Below are positions 8,409-16,894 of a stretch of 46,866 nt of DNA, piece after piece. Source of the DNA: JBGAWK01 sp044227665 (GTDB taxonomy: Bacteria > Bacteroidota > Bacteroidia > Chitinophagales > JADIYW01); NCBI GenBank assembly GCA_044227665.1, contig JBGAWK010000014.1, positions 1-46,866 of the forward strand, written 5' to 3'. The position numbers and the translations under genes were made by a program. The stretch's first letter is position 1. Each line of letters begins with the position of its first letter. Below the pieces are notes generated by a model, which saw only the letters and a program-made list of their open reading frames with translations, had not been told where the DNA came from and did not search any database.

Positions 8409-11400
8409 GATTATATTATTATGGGTACTCTTTATGGTAGGATATTTCAATATATATGCCCAACCTCCAGTAGTGCCATATCCATACCCTTATCCATATC
8501 CATCAACTTCTCAGGGCAATCAAACACAGAATCAACAGATTATTAATATCCCACAAGAGAATCTTCCGGAAAATGCTACGCCTCAAATTAAAGTGGATAA
8601 ATCTTCTAACACTTCTACTTCCAGTACTACTGCCTCACCCCAAACTACTACTGCTTCACCCCAAACTGCTACTCCCTCACCCCAAAATTTTAATCCTTAT
8701 AACAAAAATGTAAATACTACTAACCCAAATACACTCCAGCCAAGAAGTCAAAATGTAGTGTCAAATGATACAACTCTCAAGCCCGTAGATATTAATAGTA
8801 TTAATTATACGCCCATACAGTATGAATCTAATAAATCTGAGATGGAAGGACACGAACTGAAAAATCAGACCCAGAATAAAGAGATTATAGAAACTAAAGA
8901 TGCTATCCAAGAACAGACGGAAAAAATTACCGAGATTGCAGTACAACAAGAGCTTTATAATCTAGATAGTGTAGATATTTATGGATTTAGGTATTTTAGG
9001 GATAAAAAGATAAATCTATATAATAGTGCCCAAGATGTACGTCCTTCTGAAGATTATGTACTAGGGGTAGGCGATCAGATAAATGTAGCAATATGGGGGT
9101 ATGCAGACTATAATGAAGTATTTACCATAGAAAAAGATGGCTATATCCAGCCGAAATATGTAGGAAGAATATATCTTAAAGGACTTACCCTTGCTAATGC
9201 CAGAGAAGTAATAAAAGCAAGATATTCAAGAGCATATATGATAGAGAACTCTCAATTTGATATTGCTCTCAACTATTCCAGAGTCATAGCCGTAAATATA
9301 GTAGGAGAAGTAGAATTCCCAGGAACATATACTATACCTGCAATAAATACCCTATTTAACTTAATGGCATATACAGGTGGACCCACAAAATATGACTCTC
9401 TGAGAAATATCCAAATAAAAAGAAATGGAGAGGTAGTCAGAACCTTTGACTTATACAAATTTCTTACAAAACCTGATATTAATGATGATTACTTTGTACA
9501 AAATAATGACTATATATATGTTCCTGTCGCAAAGAAGGTAGTAACTATAGTTGGACAGGTAGTTAGACCATTCAGATATGAAGTGCTCGAAAGTGAGACT
9601 TTAGAAGATCTTATCTTCTTTGCCGGAGGCTTACTTCCTACGGCACAGACCAATAGTATCCAAGTAAGAAGAACTGTTGATAATAAAACATACATTTTGG
9701 ATGTGGATTATCAGGAATTAAAAAAATCTAAAGGCACATTTAAACTCCAAAATGGCGATATTATCTCAGTACGTAGAATTTCTGCAGAAGTTGATAATTT
9801 TGTTACGGTAGAAGGAGCCGTATGGCTGCCCGGGAAGTTCCAATTTATACAAGGCGAAAGAATATCTGATCTTATAGATAAAGCACAAGGGCTAAGAGAT
9901 AATGCTTATCTGAACGAAGCCTATCTTACAAGAGTAAATACAGATAATACAAAATCTACATTCAAGGTAATACTATCTGATATTATACAAGATTACAATA
10001 GCAGAGAGAACTTACTGTTGAAACCTAAGGATGAGCTTAAAGTATTGAATTTAAACATGTTTATGGATGCTTACGCTATTAAGATTAGTGGAGCAATCCG
10101 AAACCCAAATACTTTTAACTGGATAGATAATATGACATTAAAAGATCTCATCATATTATCAGAAGGACTCGAACAATATGCTTACTTAGAAAGGGCTTAT
10201 ATCTCTAGAAAAGATCCCAAGGATAATACCTTCAAATATATTGCTATCACTTTAGATACCGCAAACAATTATGAGAACTTAGATACAATAAAGTTACAGC
10301 CCAGAGATGAGGTCTTTATTATGTCCAATTTTGATTTCCTTTTTGATAGTAAAGTCAAGATTGAAGGAGCAGTTCAGAATCCGGGTATCTATGAATTATG
10401 GAAGGAGCTGACACTAAAGGATCTGATATATATTGCAGGCGGTTTTTCAGAAAATGTCTTCGCGAATAAGATTATTATCCAAAGAACAAATAGTGATCTC
10501 ACAAGAGAAACTATATCCATAGATGCAGATACCTCCAACTATCTATCTAATCTAGATAATATTAAAATTCAGCGAAATGATGAAGTGAAGATATTTTCTA
10601 GAGATATCTTTGTACAAGAATTCGAAATTCAGATCAAAGGATTAGTCAAAAAGCCAGGAAAATTCAAATTTTCAGAAAACTTATCTTTAGCAGACGCTAT
10701 ATTATTGGCAGGTGGATTTAAATTAGAAGCAGCATCCAACAGAGTAGAAATAGCAAGAGTAGCAAATTTTTTAGAGGCTGCCAAGCAATCCGACAGTACA
10801 AAAATAAAAATTGATATTCTGAATATATCCAAAGACTTTCTTACCGACGCTCTAGCTAACACATATATGCTAAAACCCAATGATATAGTATATGTACGTT
10901 CGATACCGAATTTTGATATGCAAAAAATGGTTCAGATAAACGGGGAAGTAATGTATCCGGGAGAATATGTGCTCACCTCTAAAGGAGATAGAATAGCGGA
11001 TATAATCAACAGAAGTGGCGGTCTTACCAGAGATTCTTATGCCAAAGGCGCATCCCTGCGCAGAAATCAAGAGGACATAGGCATTGTCGTAATAGATTTA
11101 GAAAAAGCACTAAGAAGAAAGACCTCAAAGTATAATATTACCCTAAAACCCGGAGATGTATTGACGATACCTGAAGTAACGGACATCGTTACCTTGACAG
11201 GTCAGATAGATTACCCTTATGAACAGACGGGTATGCTCAGACCTGTACATCTTACAGATTCTATGACTGTCAATGAATATATTGTAGCTACACCGGATAA
11301 AACAATAAGCTGCAACTATGAACCAGGTCATTCTGCTAGATATTTCATCAAAAAATATGGAGCAGGATTTGGGAAGTATGGGAAAAAGAAAGATACTTAT

Positions 11401-11634
11401 GTGATACAGCCTAATGGACATATTCAGGGATTGAAATATGCCCTTATTGCAAGAAAATTTCCTAAGGTAGAGGCCGGAGCTACTATCGTAGTGCCTAGAG
11501 ATGAATACAAACCTAGAAAGTCGAAAGGAAGAAGACAAGGTTCTGGTACCAAAATAAATGATATTGTAAAAGAAACTTTAGCATCATTGACAGGTATTAT
11601 TACATTTTATATTCTCATCAAAAAAGTCTTTTGA
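8392..11634 (+). CDS. Large SLBB-domain polysaccharide export protein (Wza-related)
   Basis: About 1080 residues, far longer than Wza (~380). A signal peptide is followed by a Pro-Tyr repeat and a Ser/Thr/Pro/Gln-rich linker (about 30-150). A Poly_export domain (about 220-300, VLGVGDQINVAIWG) comes next. Seven or so SLBB-like units follow, each starting like VxIxGxVxxPGxY and ending in a GG(L/F) turn. The C-terminus has a hydrophobic helix (ITFYILIKKVF). Such proteins form the outer-membrane or periplasmic channel for capsule or exopolysaccharide. In-frame ATGs at 8368, 8392 and 8401 all overlap the end of rfbB; 8392 or 8401 gives a sensible signal peptide. The Wzz-like gene follows directly. 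Confidence 0.88.
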   Translation: MNIMHRIILLWVLFMVGYFNIYAQPPVVPYPYPYPYPSTSQGNQTQNQQIINIPQENLPENATPQIKVDKSSNTSTSSTTASPQTTTASPQTATPSPQNFNPYNKNVNTTNPNTLQPRSQNVVSNDTTLKPVDINSINYTPIQYESNKSEMEGHELKNQTQNKEIIETKDAIQEQTEKITEIAVQQELYNLDSVDIYGFRYFRDKKINLYNSAQDVRPSEDYVLGVGDQINVAIWGYADYNEVFTIEKDGYIQPKYVGRIYLKGLTLANAREVIKARYSRAYMIENSQFDIALNYSRVIAVNIVGEVEFPGTYTIPAINTLFNLMAYTGGPTKYDSLRNIQIKRNGEVVRTFDLYKFLTKPDINDDYFVQNNDYIYVPVAKKVVTIVGQVVRPFRYEVLESETLEDLIFFAGGLLPTAQTNSIQVRRTVDNKTYILDVDYQELKKSKGTFKLQNGDIISVRRISAEVDNFVTVEGAVWLPGKFQFIQGERISDLIDKAQGLRDNAYLNEAYLTRVNTDNTKSTFKVILSDIIQDYNSRENLLLKPKDELKVLNLNMFMDAYAIKISGAIRNPNTFNWIDNMTLKDLIILSEGLEQYAYLERAYISRKDPKDNTFKYIAITLDTANNYENLDTIKLQPRDEVFIMSNFDFLFDSKVKIEGAVQNPGIYELWKELTLKDLIYIAGGFSENVFANKIIIQRTNSDLTRETISIDADTSNYLSNLDNIKIQRNDEVKIFSRDIFVQEFEIQIKGLVKKPGKFKFSENLSLADAILLAGGFKLEAASNRVEIARVANFLEAAKQSDSTKIKIDILNISKDFLTDALANTYMLKPNDIVYVRSIPNFDMQKMVQINGEVMYPGEYVLTSKGDRIADIINRSGGLTRDSYAKGASLRRNQEDIGIVVIDLEKALRRKTSKYNITLKPGDVLTIPEVTDIVTLTGQIDYPYEQTGMLRPVHLTDSMTVNEYIVATPDKTISCNYEPGHSARYFIKKYGAGFGKYGKKKDTYVIQPNGHIQGLKYALIARKFPKVEAGATIVVPRDEYKPRKSKGRRQGSGTKINDIVKETLASLTGIITFYILIKKVF
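8476..8502 (+). repeat. Pro-Tyr codon repeat in the export protein
   Basis: Alternating CCA/CCC and TAT/TAC codons encode PYPYPYPYP directly after the signal peptide. It is probably a rigid extended linker in the periplasm. Confidence 0.8.
8623..8685 (+). repeat. Three 21-bp tandem repeats in the export protein linker
   Basis: Three imperfect 21-bp units (8623-8643, 8644-8664, 8665-8685) share the core CTCACCCCAA and encode a Ser/Thr-rich, Pro-containing linker. Copy number may vary between strains. Confidence 0.8.
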
Positions 11635-11637
11635 TAT

Positions 11638-12753
11638 ATGGGTGACAATGAATATAATGTAAGGGATAGTACAATACCTAGCGAAGACAATAGCCAGTTT
11701 TCTGAATTTATCAATAACGTATATTTTTATTATAAAAAAATTGGGAAGATTGTAAGTGAATATAAATTTATTTATCTGATAATTTTTATATCAATTATTT
11801 TATACACCCTTTACACATACCACAATAGAGAATCAGAATTTACATCTAAGATTACTTTTACACTCTATGAAGATAATGAGGGCGCATCCTCGGGGATGCA
11901 ACAAAATTTTCCTGATATTGCTAACCTAAATCTAAGTACCCTAGTAGCTAGTTCCATAGATATCTTTAAACTTCAAGATATTGCTTTTTCTCAAAAGGTG
12001 CTTAGCAAACTTTTGTTTTCAAAATGTATCATCAGAAGTAAAGATGACTATTTTATTAATCATTACTATAGAATAATAGCAAAATCCAGTATAAATTTTA
12101 GAAATTATAGTGGATTGAGCAATCTCACAAGGCAAGAGTACAAACAGTACTTGCTAGCAGAGAATGCGTTAAAAAACATCACCAAGATAAGTTTTACGGA
12201 TGGGAAATCATACTACATTACCGTAAATACCAGCGATGAAGAAATAACAAAGGTATTATCTGAATTATTTTATCAAAGTCTCAGTAATTACTATATTGAA
12301 AAAGCTACGGAGAAGGCATATAGAAATTATACTTTCTTAAAAAACAGACTGGATTCATTGTCAAATGCAGTATATTCTACCGATTACGATATAGCAGATT
12401 TTCAAGACAGATCCAATAATCTGCAATTATTTACAGCCAGAGTGCCTCAAAATAGAAAAATAGAAAACTCTGAAATCAATAAGACCCTCTATCTAGAAAC
12501 GTTGAAGAATTATGAGAATTCAAGAGTAACACTGAATAATGTCACACCACTATTTCAGATCTTGTCCAGACCATATTATCCATTGACTTCTACTACTGAA
12601 ACACTTATGCATATTGTAATGATTAATACTATCATATTATTAGTTATGTTGATTGTTATTACAGCGATATTATATGTGTATTTTTATCATTGGCATGAAT
12701 TTAGAGCCATTGTCCAGCAAGCAAATAATGAATTCAATAAAGAATCTCAGTAG
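11638..12753 (+). CDS. Wzz-like chain-length determinant / polysaccharide co-polymerase protein
   Basis: This 371-residue protein has two membrane helices, one near 44-60 and one near 325-350, bracketing a long, mostly helical periplasmic region. That is the topology of Wzz/PCP proteins that set polysaccharide chain length with the export channel. The region after the first helix (SEFTSKITFTLYED) fits a Wzz N-terminal fold. There is no C-terminal tyrosine-kinase domain and no separate Wzc kinase in the window. The start lies 3 nt after the SLBB gene stop, supporting a joint export complex. Assignment is by topology and context more than by strong motifs. Confidence 0.75.
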   Translation: MGDNEYNVRDSTIPSEDNSQFSEFINNVYFYYKKIGKIVSEYKFIYLIIFISIILYTLYTYHNRESEFTSKITFTLYEDNEGASSGMQQNFPDIANLNLSTLVASSIDIFKLQDIAFSQKVLSKLLFSKCIIRSKDDYFINHYYRIIAKSSINFRNYSGLSNLTRQEYKQYLLAENALKNITKISFTDGKSYYITVNTSDEEITKVLSELFYQSLSNYYIEKATEKAYRNYTFLKNRLDSLSNAVYSTDYDIADFQDRSNNLQLFTARVPQNRKIENSEINKTLYLETLKNYENSRVTLNNVTPLFQILSRPYYPLTSTTETLMHIVMINTIILLVMLIVITAILYVYFYHWHEFRAIVQQANNEFNKESQ

Positions 12754-12757
12754 CTAA

Positions 12758-13306
12758 ATGAATATCACTAATACGCCCATTCTGGGACTTCTCATAATTG
12801 AAAACAGAATCTTTAATGATAATAGAGGATTTTTCTATGAAAGTTATAACAAGAAAGAATTTGAAAAAGTCGGTCTTACTTATGACTTCGTTCAGGACAA
12901 TCATTCTAGATCTGAGTATGGAATATTGCGAGGCCTTCATTATCAAGAGCCCCCTTATGCACAAACTAAATTAGTTCGAGTAACTAGCGGCAAGGTTTTG
13001 GATGTGGCAGTTGACTTACGTAAAGGGTCACCCACTTACCTGCAACATTTTTCTATAGAATTATCTGCCGAAAATAAGTTGCAATTCCTTATACCAAGAG
13101 GCTTTGCTCATGGCTTTGTAGTTCTAAGCGAATATGCAGATTTTATGTATAAATGTGATAATTACTATAGCAAACCTCATGAGAACGGACTTATGTATAA
13201 CGATAAAATACTTAATATTGACTGGAGAATTCCTTCCCACGACATAATCCTAAGTGAAAAAGACAAAAATTACTTACCGGTAGGACAGACAAATATACCT
13301 TTCTAA
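12758..13306 (+). CDS. rfbC: dTDP-4-dehydrorhamnose 3,5-epimerase
   Basis: This 182-residue cupin-fold enzyme epimerises C3 and C5 of dTDP-4-keto-6-deoxyglucose on the way to dTDP-L-rhamnose. The family signatures are clear: DNRGFFYESY near the start, GILRGLHYQ with the catalytic His, KLVRVTSGKVLDVAVDLR, and IPRGFAHGF. Length is typical. It starts 4 nt after the Wzz-like gene and belongs to the same operon as rfbB, although the two are separated by the export genes. Confidence 0.95.
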   Translation: MNITNTPILGLLIIENRIFNDNRGFFYESYNKKEFEKVGLTYDFVQDNHSRSEYGILRGLHYQEPPYAQTKLVRVTSGKVLDVAVDLRKGSPTYLQHFSIELSAENKLQFLIPRGFAHGFVVLSEYADFMYKCDNYYSKPHENGLMYNDKILNIDWRIPSHDIILSEKDKNYLPVGQTNIPF

Positions 13307-13320
13307 TTATAAATTTTTTT

Positions 13321-14097
13321 ATGCATATAAATATTGAGAGATTAATACCCATAGCCATTGAGGCAGGGCATCAGATATTGGAAATTTATAAAACTGATTT
13401 TGATATAGAAATAAAAGGAGATAACTCCCCATTGACCTTAGCAGACAAAAAAAGTAATGCCGTTATCATAGAAGCACTAAAAGACAGCTATCCGGATATA
13501 CCGATTATCTCTGAAGAAAATAAACTTATAGCATTTATTGAAAGAAAAAATTGGGAATATTGCTGGATGGTAGATCCACTAGATGGTACAAAAGAGTTTA
13601 TCAAAAAAAATGGGGAATTTACCGTAAATATTGCCTTGATACATAAGGGTGTCCCCATTGCCGGGATTGTTCATGTACCTGCTAAAGATGTAACATACTA
13701 TGCTCAAAAGGGTAAAGGTGCTTTTAAGATACAAGAAGGGAATACTTATAGTATAGAGATGAGCCCTCTTGCAGATGGGGGAACATTAAAGATAGTAGGC
13801 AGTCGTTCCCATGGTACGCCCGAATTGGAAGCCTATGTGGAGAAAATGAGGGCAAGATTTTCTGCCGTAGAATTTGTAGCCACAGGAAGCTCCTTGAAGT
13901 TCTGTATTATTGCTGAAGGCGGCGCAGACGTATATCCTAGATTAGGGCCCACTATGGAGTGGGATACGGCAGCAGGACAAATTGTGGCCATGGAAGCAGG
14001 GGCAATAGTTCACGTATTTGAGGAAGATACACCGTTATTATACAACAAAGAGAATCTATTAAATCCTTATTTTATTGTCAAGCACCCTATGCTTTAA
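13321..14097 (+). CDS. cysQ: 3'(2'),5'-bisphosphate nucleotidase, CysQ type
   Basis: This 258-residue member of the inositol monophosphatase superfamily probably removes the 3'-phosphate of PAP (adenosine 3',5'-bisphosphate), a by-product of sulfation. Metal-binding residues are visible: SEEN around 64-67, DPLDGT at 85-90 (Asp85, Asp88) and EWDTAAG near 217. It follows rfbC by 14 nt and closes the block. In this setting it may point to sulfotransferase activity on the polysaccharide, but inositol or other phosphatase roles are possible. Its last 4 bases overlap the original end of the convergent frameshifted acyltransferase gene. Confidence 0.88.
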   Translation: MHINIERLIPIAIEAGHQILEIYKTDFDIEIKGDNSPLTLADKKSNAVIIEALKDSYPDIPIISEENKLIAFIERKNWEYCWMVDPLDGTKEFIKKNGEFTVNIALIHKGVPIAGIVHVPAKDVTYYAQKGKGAFKIQEGNTYSIEMSPLADGGTLKIVGSRSHGTPELEAYVEKMRARFSAVEFVATGSSLKFCIIAEGGADVYPRLGPTMEWDTAAGQIVAMEAGAIVHVFEEDTPLLYNKENLLNPYFIVKHPML

Positions 14098-14652
14098 GAA
14101 GATTCATCTATAGAGAATTTTTCAGGCTTCAAAGGTGTGATATTTTTGTAAAATTCAGAGATTACATTCATGTCTTGCGCTAGGCTTTCCGAAGGATATA
14201 TTATGCCGCCGATACCCACTACTTTCTTGGAATAATCCAAATAGCCAAAGCAGATAGGAATGCCAAAACCCAGTCTTCCATTTATTGTTCCTGCTGCGAG
14301 TACCTTCAGGGGTAATAGTCATAGCTATATTCATATTTTCAAGGAACAGATTATACATTACATCTACCATGCTAGATCTAGCCTGCCCTGCTTTCTTAGG
14401 TGTGCGATTAATTCCCAAAGCACCCATCTCTACAAGTGCCTTTTTAAAAGGAAAAATCAGCCACTCTTCTTTTATGGTGAACCTAATAGGCACGCCTTGA
14501 TTGTAAGTCATGCCCATACCATAGATAAGATCCCAGTTGCTGGTATGAGGTGCCGCAAGGAGTACACATCTTTTAGATTCGACAGGAAAGTCGTTTTTCC
14601 ATGACCATCCCATGCTTTTGGCATAGAAGTGAAATAGTTTTTGTAGTATCAT
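14094..14652 (-). pseudogene. Frameshifted 1-acylglycerol-3-phosphate acyltransferase-like gene
   Basis: The first ~120 codons encode a small PlsC-like acyltransferase with the catalytic HTSNWD (His36, Asp41) and EGTRSR motifs. After KWKTGFWH the frame runs into an unrelated-looking tail and stops at 14155. The downstream DNA in another frame instead encodes a family-like C-terminus (LGFGIPICFGYLDYSKK, then VGIGGIIYPSE, EFYKNITPLKPEKFS) and stops at 14094-14096. The mismatch needs a net loss of 2 mod 3 bases near 14270-14290. The catalytic motifs lie before the break, so a shortened enzyme could be active, but a broken gene or an assembly error is equally possible. Confidence 0.8.
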
Positions 14653-14684
14653 ACTTTAAAAATAAGTCATAAAATTCATACTTG

Positions 14685-14692
14685 TATATTTG
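14685..14692 (+). promoter_or_regulatory. -7 promoter box giving a leaderless cupin_5 mRNA
   Basis: TATATTTG matches TAnnTTTG exactly and ends 4 nt before the ATG at 14697, so transcription should begin at or beside the start codon. A TTG at 14682 lies just upstream and in frame and is not a likely start. Confidence 0.65.
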
Positions 14693-14696
14693 TATA

Positions 14697-15179
14697 ATGA
14701 CAAATATTGCCGAGCAGTACATAGCTCAATATAAGATGAGTATGCATCCAGAAGGAGGCTACTATGCACCCATGTATCGCTCAGAACATACCATTCAGAT
14801 AAGGAACACTACGAGGCAACTCTATTCATCTATTTATTATCTACTACTTTCGGGACAGACATCCTGCTTCCACCGCCTAAGTACAGATGAGATTTGGCAT
14901 TTTTACGATGGTTGCCCTATGGTTATTCACGAATTGAATAGAGACGGCACTTATAAATATACCATATTTGGGAAAGATTGCCCCGAACCATGTTTTCAGT
15001 ACCTTATAAAAGCAGGAACTTGGTTTGCTGCCACGCCATTATTGGAAGATAGTTTTACATTAATAGGATGTACCTTATCCCCTGGATTTGATTTCCAAGA
15101 CTTTGAAATAGCAGAAAGGGCTTATTTGATAGAAACCTTTCCCGATCACCAAAAACTAATTATAACCTTCACAGCATGA
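14697..15179 (+). CDS. Cupin_5 (DUF985) family protein
   Basis: This ~160-residue protein matches the cupin_5/DUF985 pattern: MHPEGGYYAPMYRS at the start, SSIYYLLLSGQTSCFHRLSTDEIWHFYDG with the two metal-site-like histidines, the GTWFAA turn, and GCTLSPGFDFQDFE near the end. The biochemical activity of most members is unknown; a small-ligand-binding or isomerase-like cupin is likely. The stop overlaps the following methyltransferase start (ATGA), so the two are translationally coupled. Confidence 0.88.
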   Translation: MTNIAEQYIAQYKMSMHPEGGYYAPMYRSEHTIQIRNTTRQLYSSIYYLLLSGQTSCFHRLSTDEIWHFYDGCPMVIHELNRDGTYKYTIFGKDCPEPCFQYLIKAGTWFAATPLLEDSFTLIGCTLSPGFDFQDFEIAERAYLIETFPDHQKLIITFTA

Positions 15180-16339
15180 TAAAAAAAATAGAATTGCATG
15201 ACAATATAAGCCGCGCATTAGTACACACATTAGATAAAATAATGAAACAAGGAGAATATGCCGATAAATTTGTTCCATATTTCGTAAAGCAACAGAAAAA
15301 ATGGGGGTCCAGGGATAGAAAAATCTTTACACATATACTATATTCTGTAATTAGAAATTATAGATATAATGAAGAAGTACTTAAAAGGAACTCAATAGAT
15401 ATTACAACAGAAAATATTTTAGGCTTTGAGTTGTACCGAAGTTTTTCCGACGCTATTTCTAATCATAATTTCACTTTTGATATAGCCCAACCCTTGCCAG
15501 ACATCCATGACTATATGTTCCCACAGTGGCTTATAGAAAAATTTACCTATGACTATCCTGAAATGAAAGCAGGAGACTTCTCCCTGCTAGACCAGAAAGC
15601 AAAAACGTATATCAGAGCAAATACAATCAGGACATCTCAGGAAGAATTATTTAAAGCATTGTCTGAAAATCAGGATATTAAAAAAGTGGAAGACTCGGAA
15701 GAAGCATTGGAGATAACATCAAGTAATAACCTTATACATTCAAAATTATATGCAGCCGGCTTTTTTGAATTCCAAGACCTAGCATCACAGAGAGTAGCCC
15801 ATTTTGCAGAGGTAGAGGGTAAAAGGAGCATCTTGGATTTGTGTGCAGGAGCAGGAGGAAAAACTTTACATCTGAGTGCCGTCATGCAAAATAAAGGCAA
15901 AATTTATGCAACAGATGTTGACGCTTCCCGATTGACGAGACTGATAGAAAGAATGAAAAAGACCGGAGTAAAAAATGTTGAGCTTATACATTATGAAGAT
16001 GTCGGAATACGATTATATGATGTGATACTTATAGACGCTCCTTGCAGCGGAACAGGTACCTTCAAGCGACAACCAGATGCCAAATGGAAGATAAACGAAG
16101 CCTTTATTGCTCATAATATGGCAATACAAATAGAATTGTTAGAGAAAGCATCAACACTACTAGATACTTCTGGCGCAATAGTATATGTGACTTGTAGTAT
16201 CCTCAAAGATGAAGGCGAAAGACAGGTCGCTAATTTCTTAGAAAATCATCCAGATTTCAAGCTCCAAAAGTCTTTTAGGACAGATTGTTTCAATGCAGAT
16301 GAAGATGGTTTTTATATGGCATTAATAATAAAAAAGTAA
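15176..16339 (+). CDS. RsmB/NOP2-type RNA (cytosine-5) methyltransferase
   Basis: This 387-residue enzyme should methylate a cytosine in 16S rRNA or tRNA using S-adenosylmethionine. It has the SAM-binding motif LDLCAGAGGKT at 220-230, ATDVDASR, and both catalytic cysteines: motif IV DAPCSGTG (Cys290) and motif VI YVTCS (Cys340). The N-terminal ~150 residues are helical, as in RsmB, but I do not see a clear NusB domain. It overlaps the cupin gene by 4 nt. The exact target base cannot be read from the sequence. Confidence 0.88.
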   Translation: MIKKIELHDNISRALVHTLDKIMKQGEYADKFVPYFVKQQKKWGSRDRKIFTHILYSVIRNYRYNEEVLKRNSIDITTENILGFELYRSFSDAISNHNFTFDIAQPLPDIHDYMFPQWLIEKFTYDYPEMKAGDFSLLDQKAKTYIRANTIRTSQEELFKALSENQDIKKVEDSEEALEITSSNNLIHSKLYAAGFFEFQDLASQRVAHFAEVEGKRSILDLCAGAGGKTLHLSAVMQNKGKIYATDVDASRLTRLIERMKKTGVKNVELIHYEDVGIRLYDVILIDAPCSGTGTFKRQPDAKWKINEAFIAHNMAIQIELLEKASTLLDTSGAIVYVTCSILKDEGERQVANFLENHPDFKLQKSFRTDCFNADEDGFYMALIIKK

Positions 16340-16510
16340 GAAATTACATCGTGTAGATTTTTTACCATTTCTTTTTAATGACAAGTTAGTGTAGTATTGT
16401 TTCCTTACATAAAGAGATTGTTTTATTTAGGTATAATATTTCTGTTCGTATGCATTAGAAAAAGAGAAAGGTGGTGCATTTTAATGAATTGCATCAAAAA
16501 TGCCCTCTAA

Positions 16511-16678
16511 CTAAGTTCCCCCACCCAGAGGCAAGCTTATTTTTAGTGTTGTTTTGTTGCTATGATTTGTTATCCAAGATCCTAATGCAAAGCAATAGAG
16601 TTTTGCGGTTTTTAAGGTAGTATTTTTAACTTGCAAATCACCACCATAATTAGATGTTGGTCTAACTCTGAGAAAAAT
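16511..16678 (-). pseudogene. Possible gene remnant: 55 open codons without a start
   Basis: Between two in-frame stops the minus strand is open for 55 codons, with text such as NYGGDLQVKNTTLKTAK and LYCFALGSWITNH, then ISLPLGGGT before the TAG. There is no ATG or GTG start at the upstream end and no matching frame before it. It reads more like coding sequence than the surrounding AT-rich DNA, so it may be the 3' remnant of a lost gene or a copy of a dispersed repeat. I do not recognise a family. Confidence 0.25.
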
Positions 16679-16824
16679 TTAATGAAGTCTCTTAGTAAAT
16701 ACAAACCAATATGAAATAAATTATGGGCAAAAAAATCAGATAATCTAATGAGTTAAAAAGCATTTAGTAAAATGCTAGGCTAAAATGATTAGTTATAAAA
16801 AAGTTCGTTGAAAATAGTAAATTA

Positions 16825-16856
16825 TTGGTAGAAATTTGGTTTTTCTTCTAATTTTG
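16825..16856 (+). promoter_or_regulatory. Promoter of the secreted 524-residue protein gene
   Basis: TTG at 16825-16827 is followed after 21 nt by TAATTTTG at 16849-16856, an exact TAnnTTTG match. A second exact box, TAGTTTTG, lies at 16867-16874, 20 nt before the ATG at 16895. They may be alternative start sites. Confidence 0.6.
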
Positions 16857-16894
16857 CATTTGCAATTAGTTTTGTATTTTTTTAAAAAAAAATT

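Larger units (their letters stand above)
16340..16894. other. 555-bp AT-rich intergenic region
   Basis: No plus-strand gene is visible. It holds a minus-strand open stretch with protein-like composition (16511-16678), a small hairpin (16759-16776) and two promoter-like boxes near the right end. The rest shows no structure I can assign. Confidence 0.6.

Noticed and set aside
11143..11538. 131-codon minus-strand open frame opposite the SLBB protein
   Set aside because: Antisense shadow of a well-supported gene with no recognisable motif or promoter.
16759..16776. Hairpin AGCATTT/AAATGCT as a terminator
   Set aside because: The T run follows only on the minus strand and no minus-strand gene lies upstream of it; the stem is also short.
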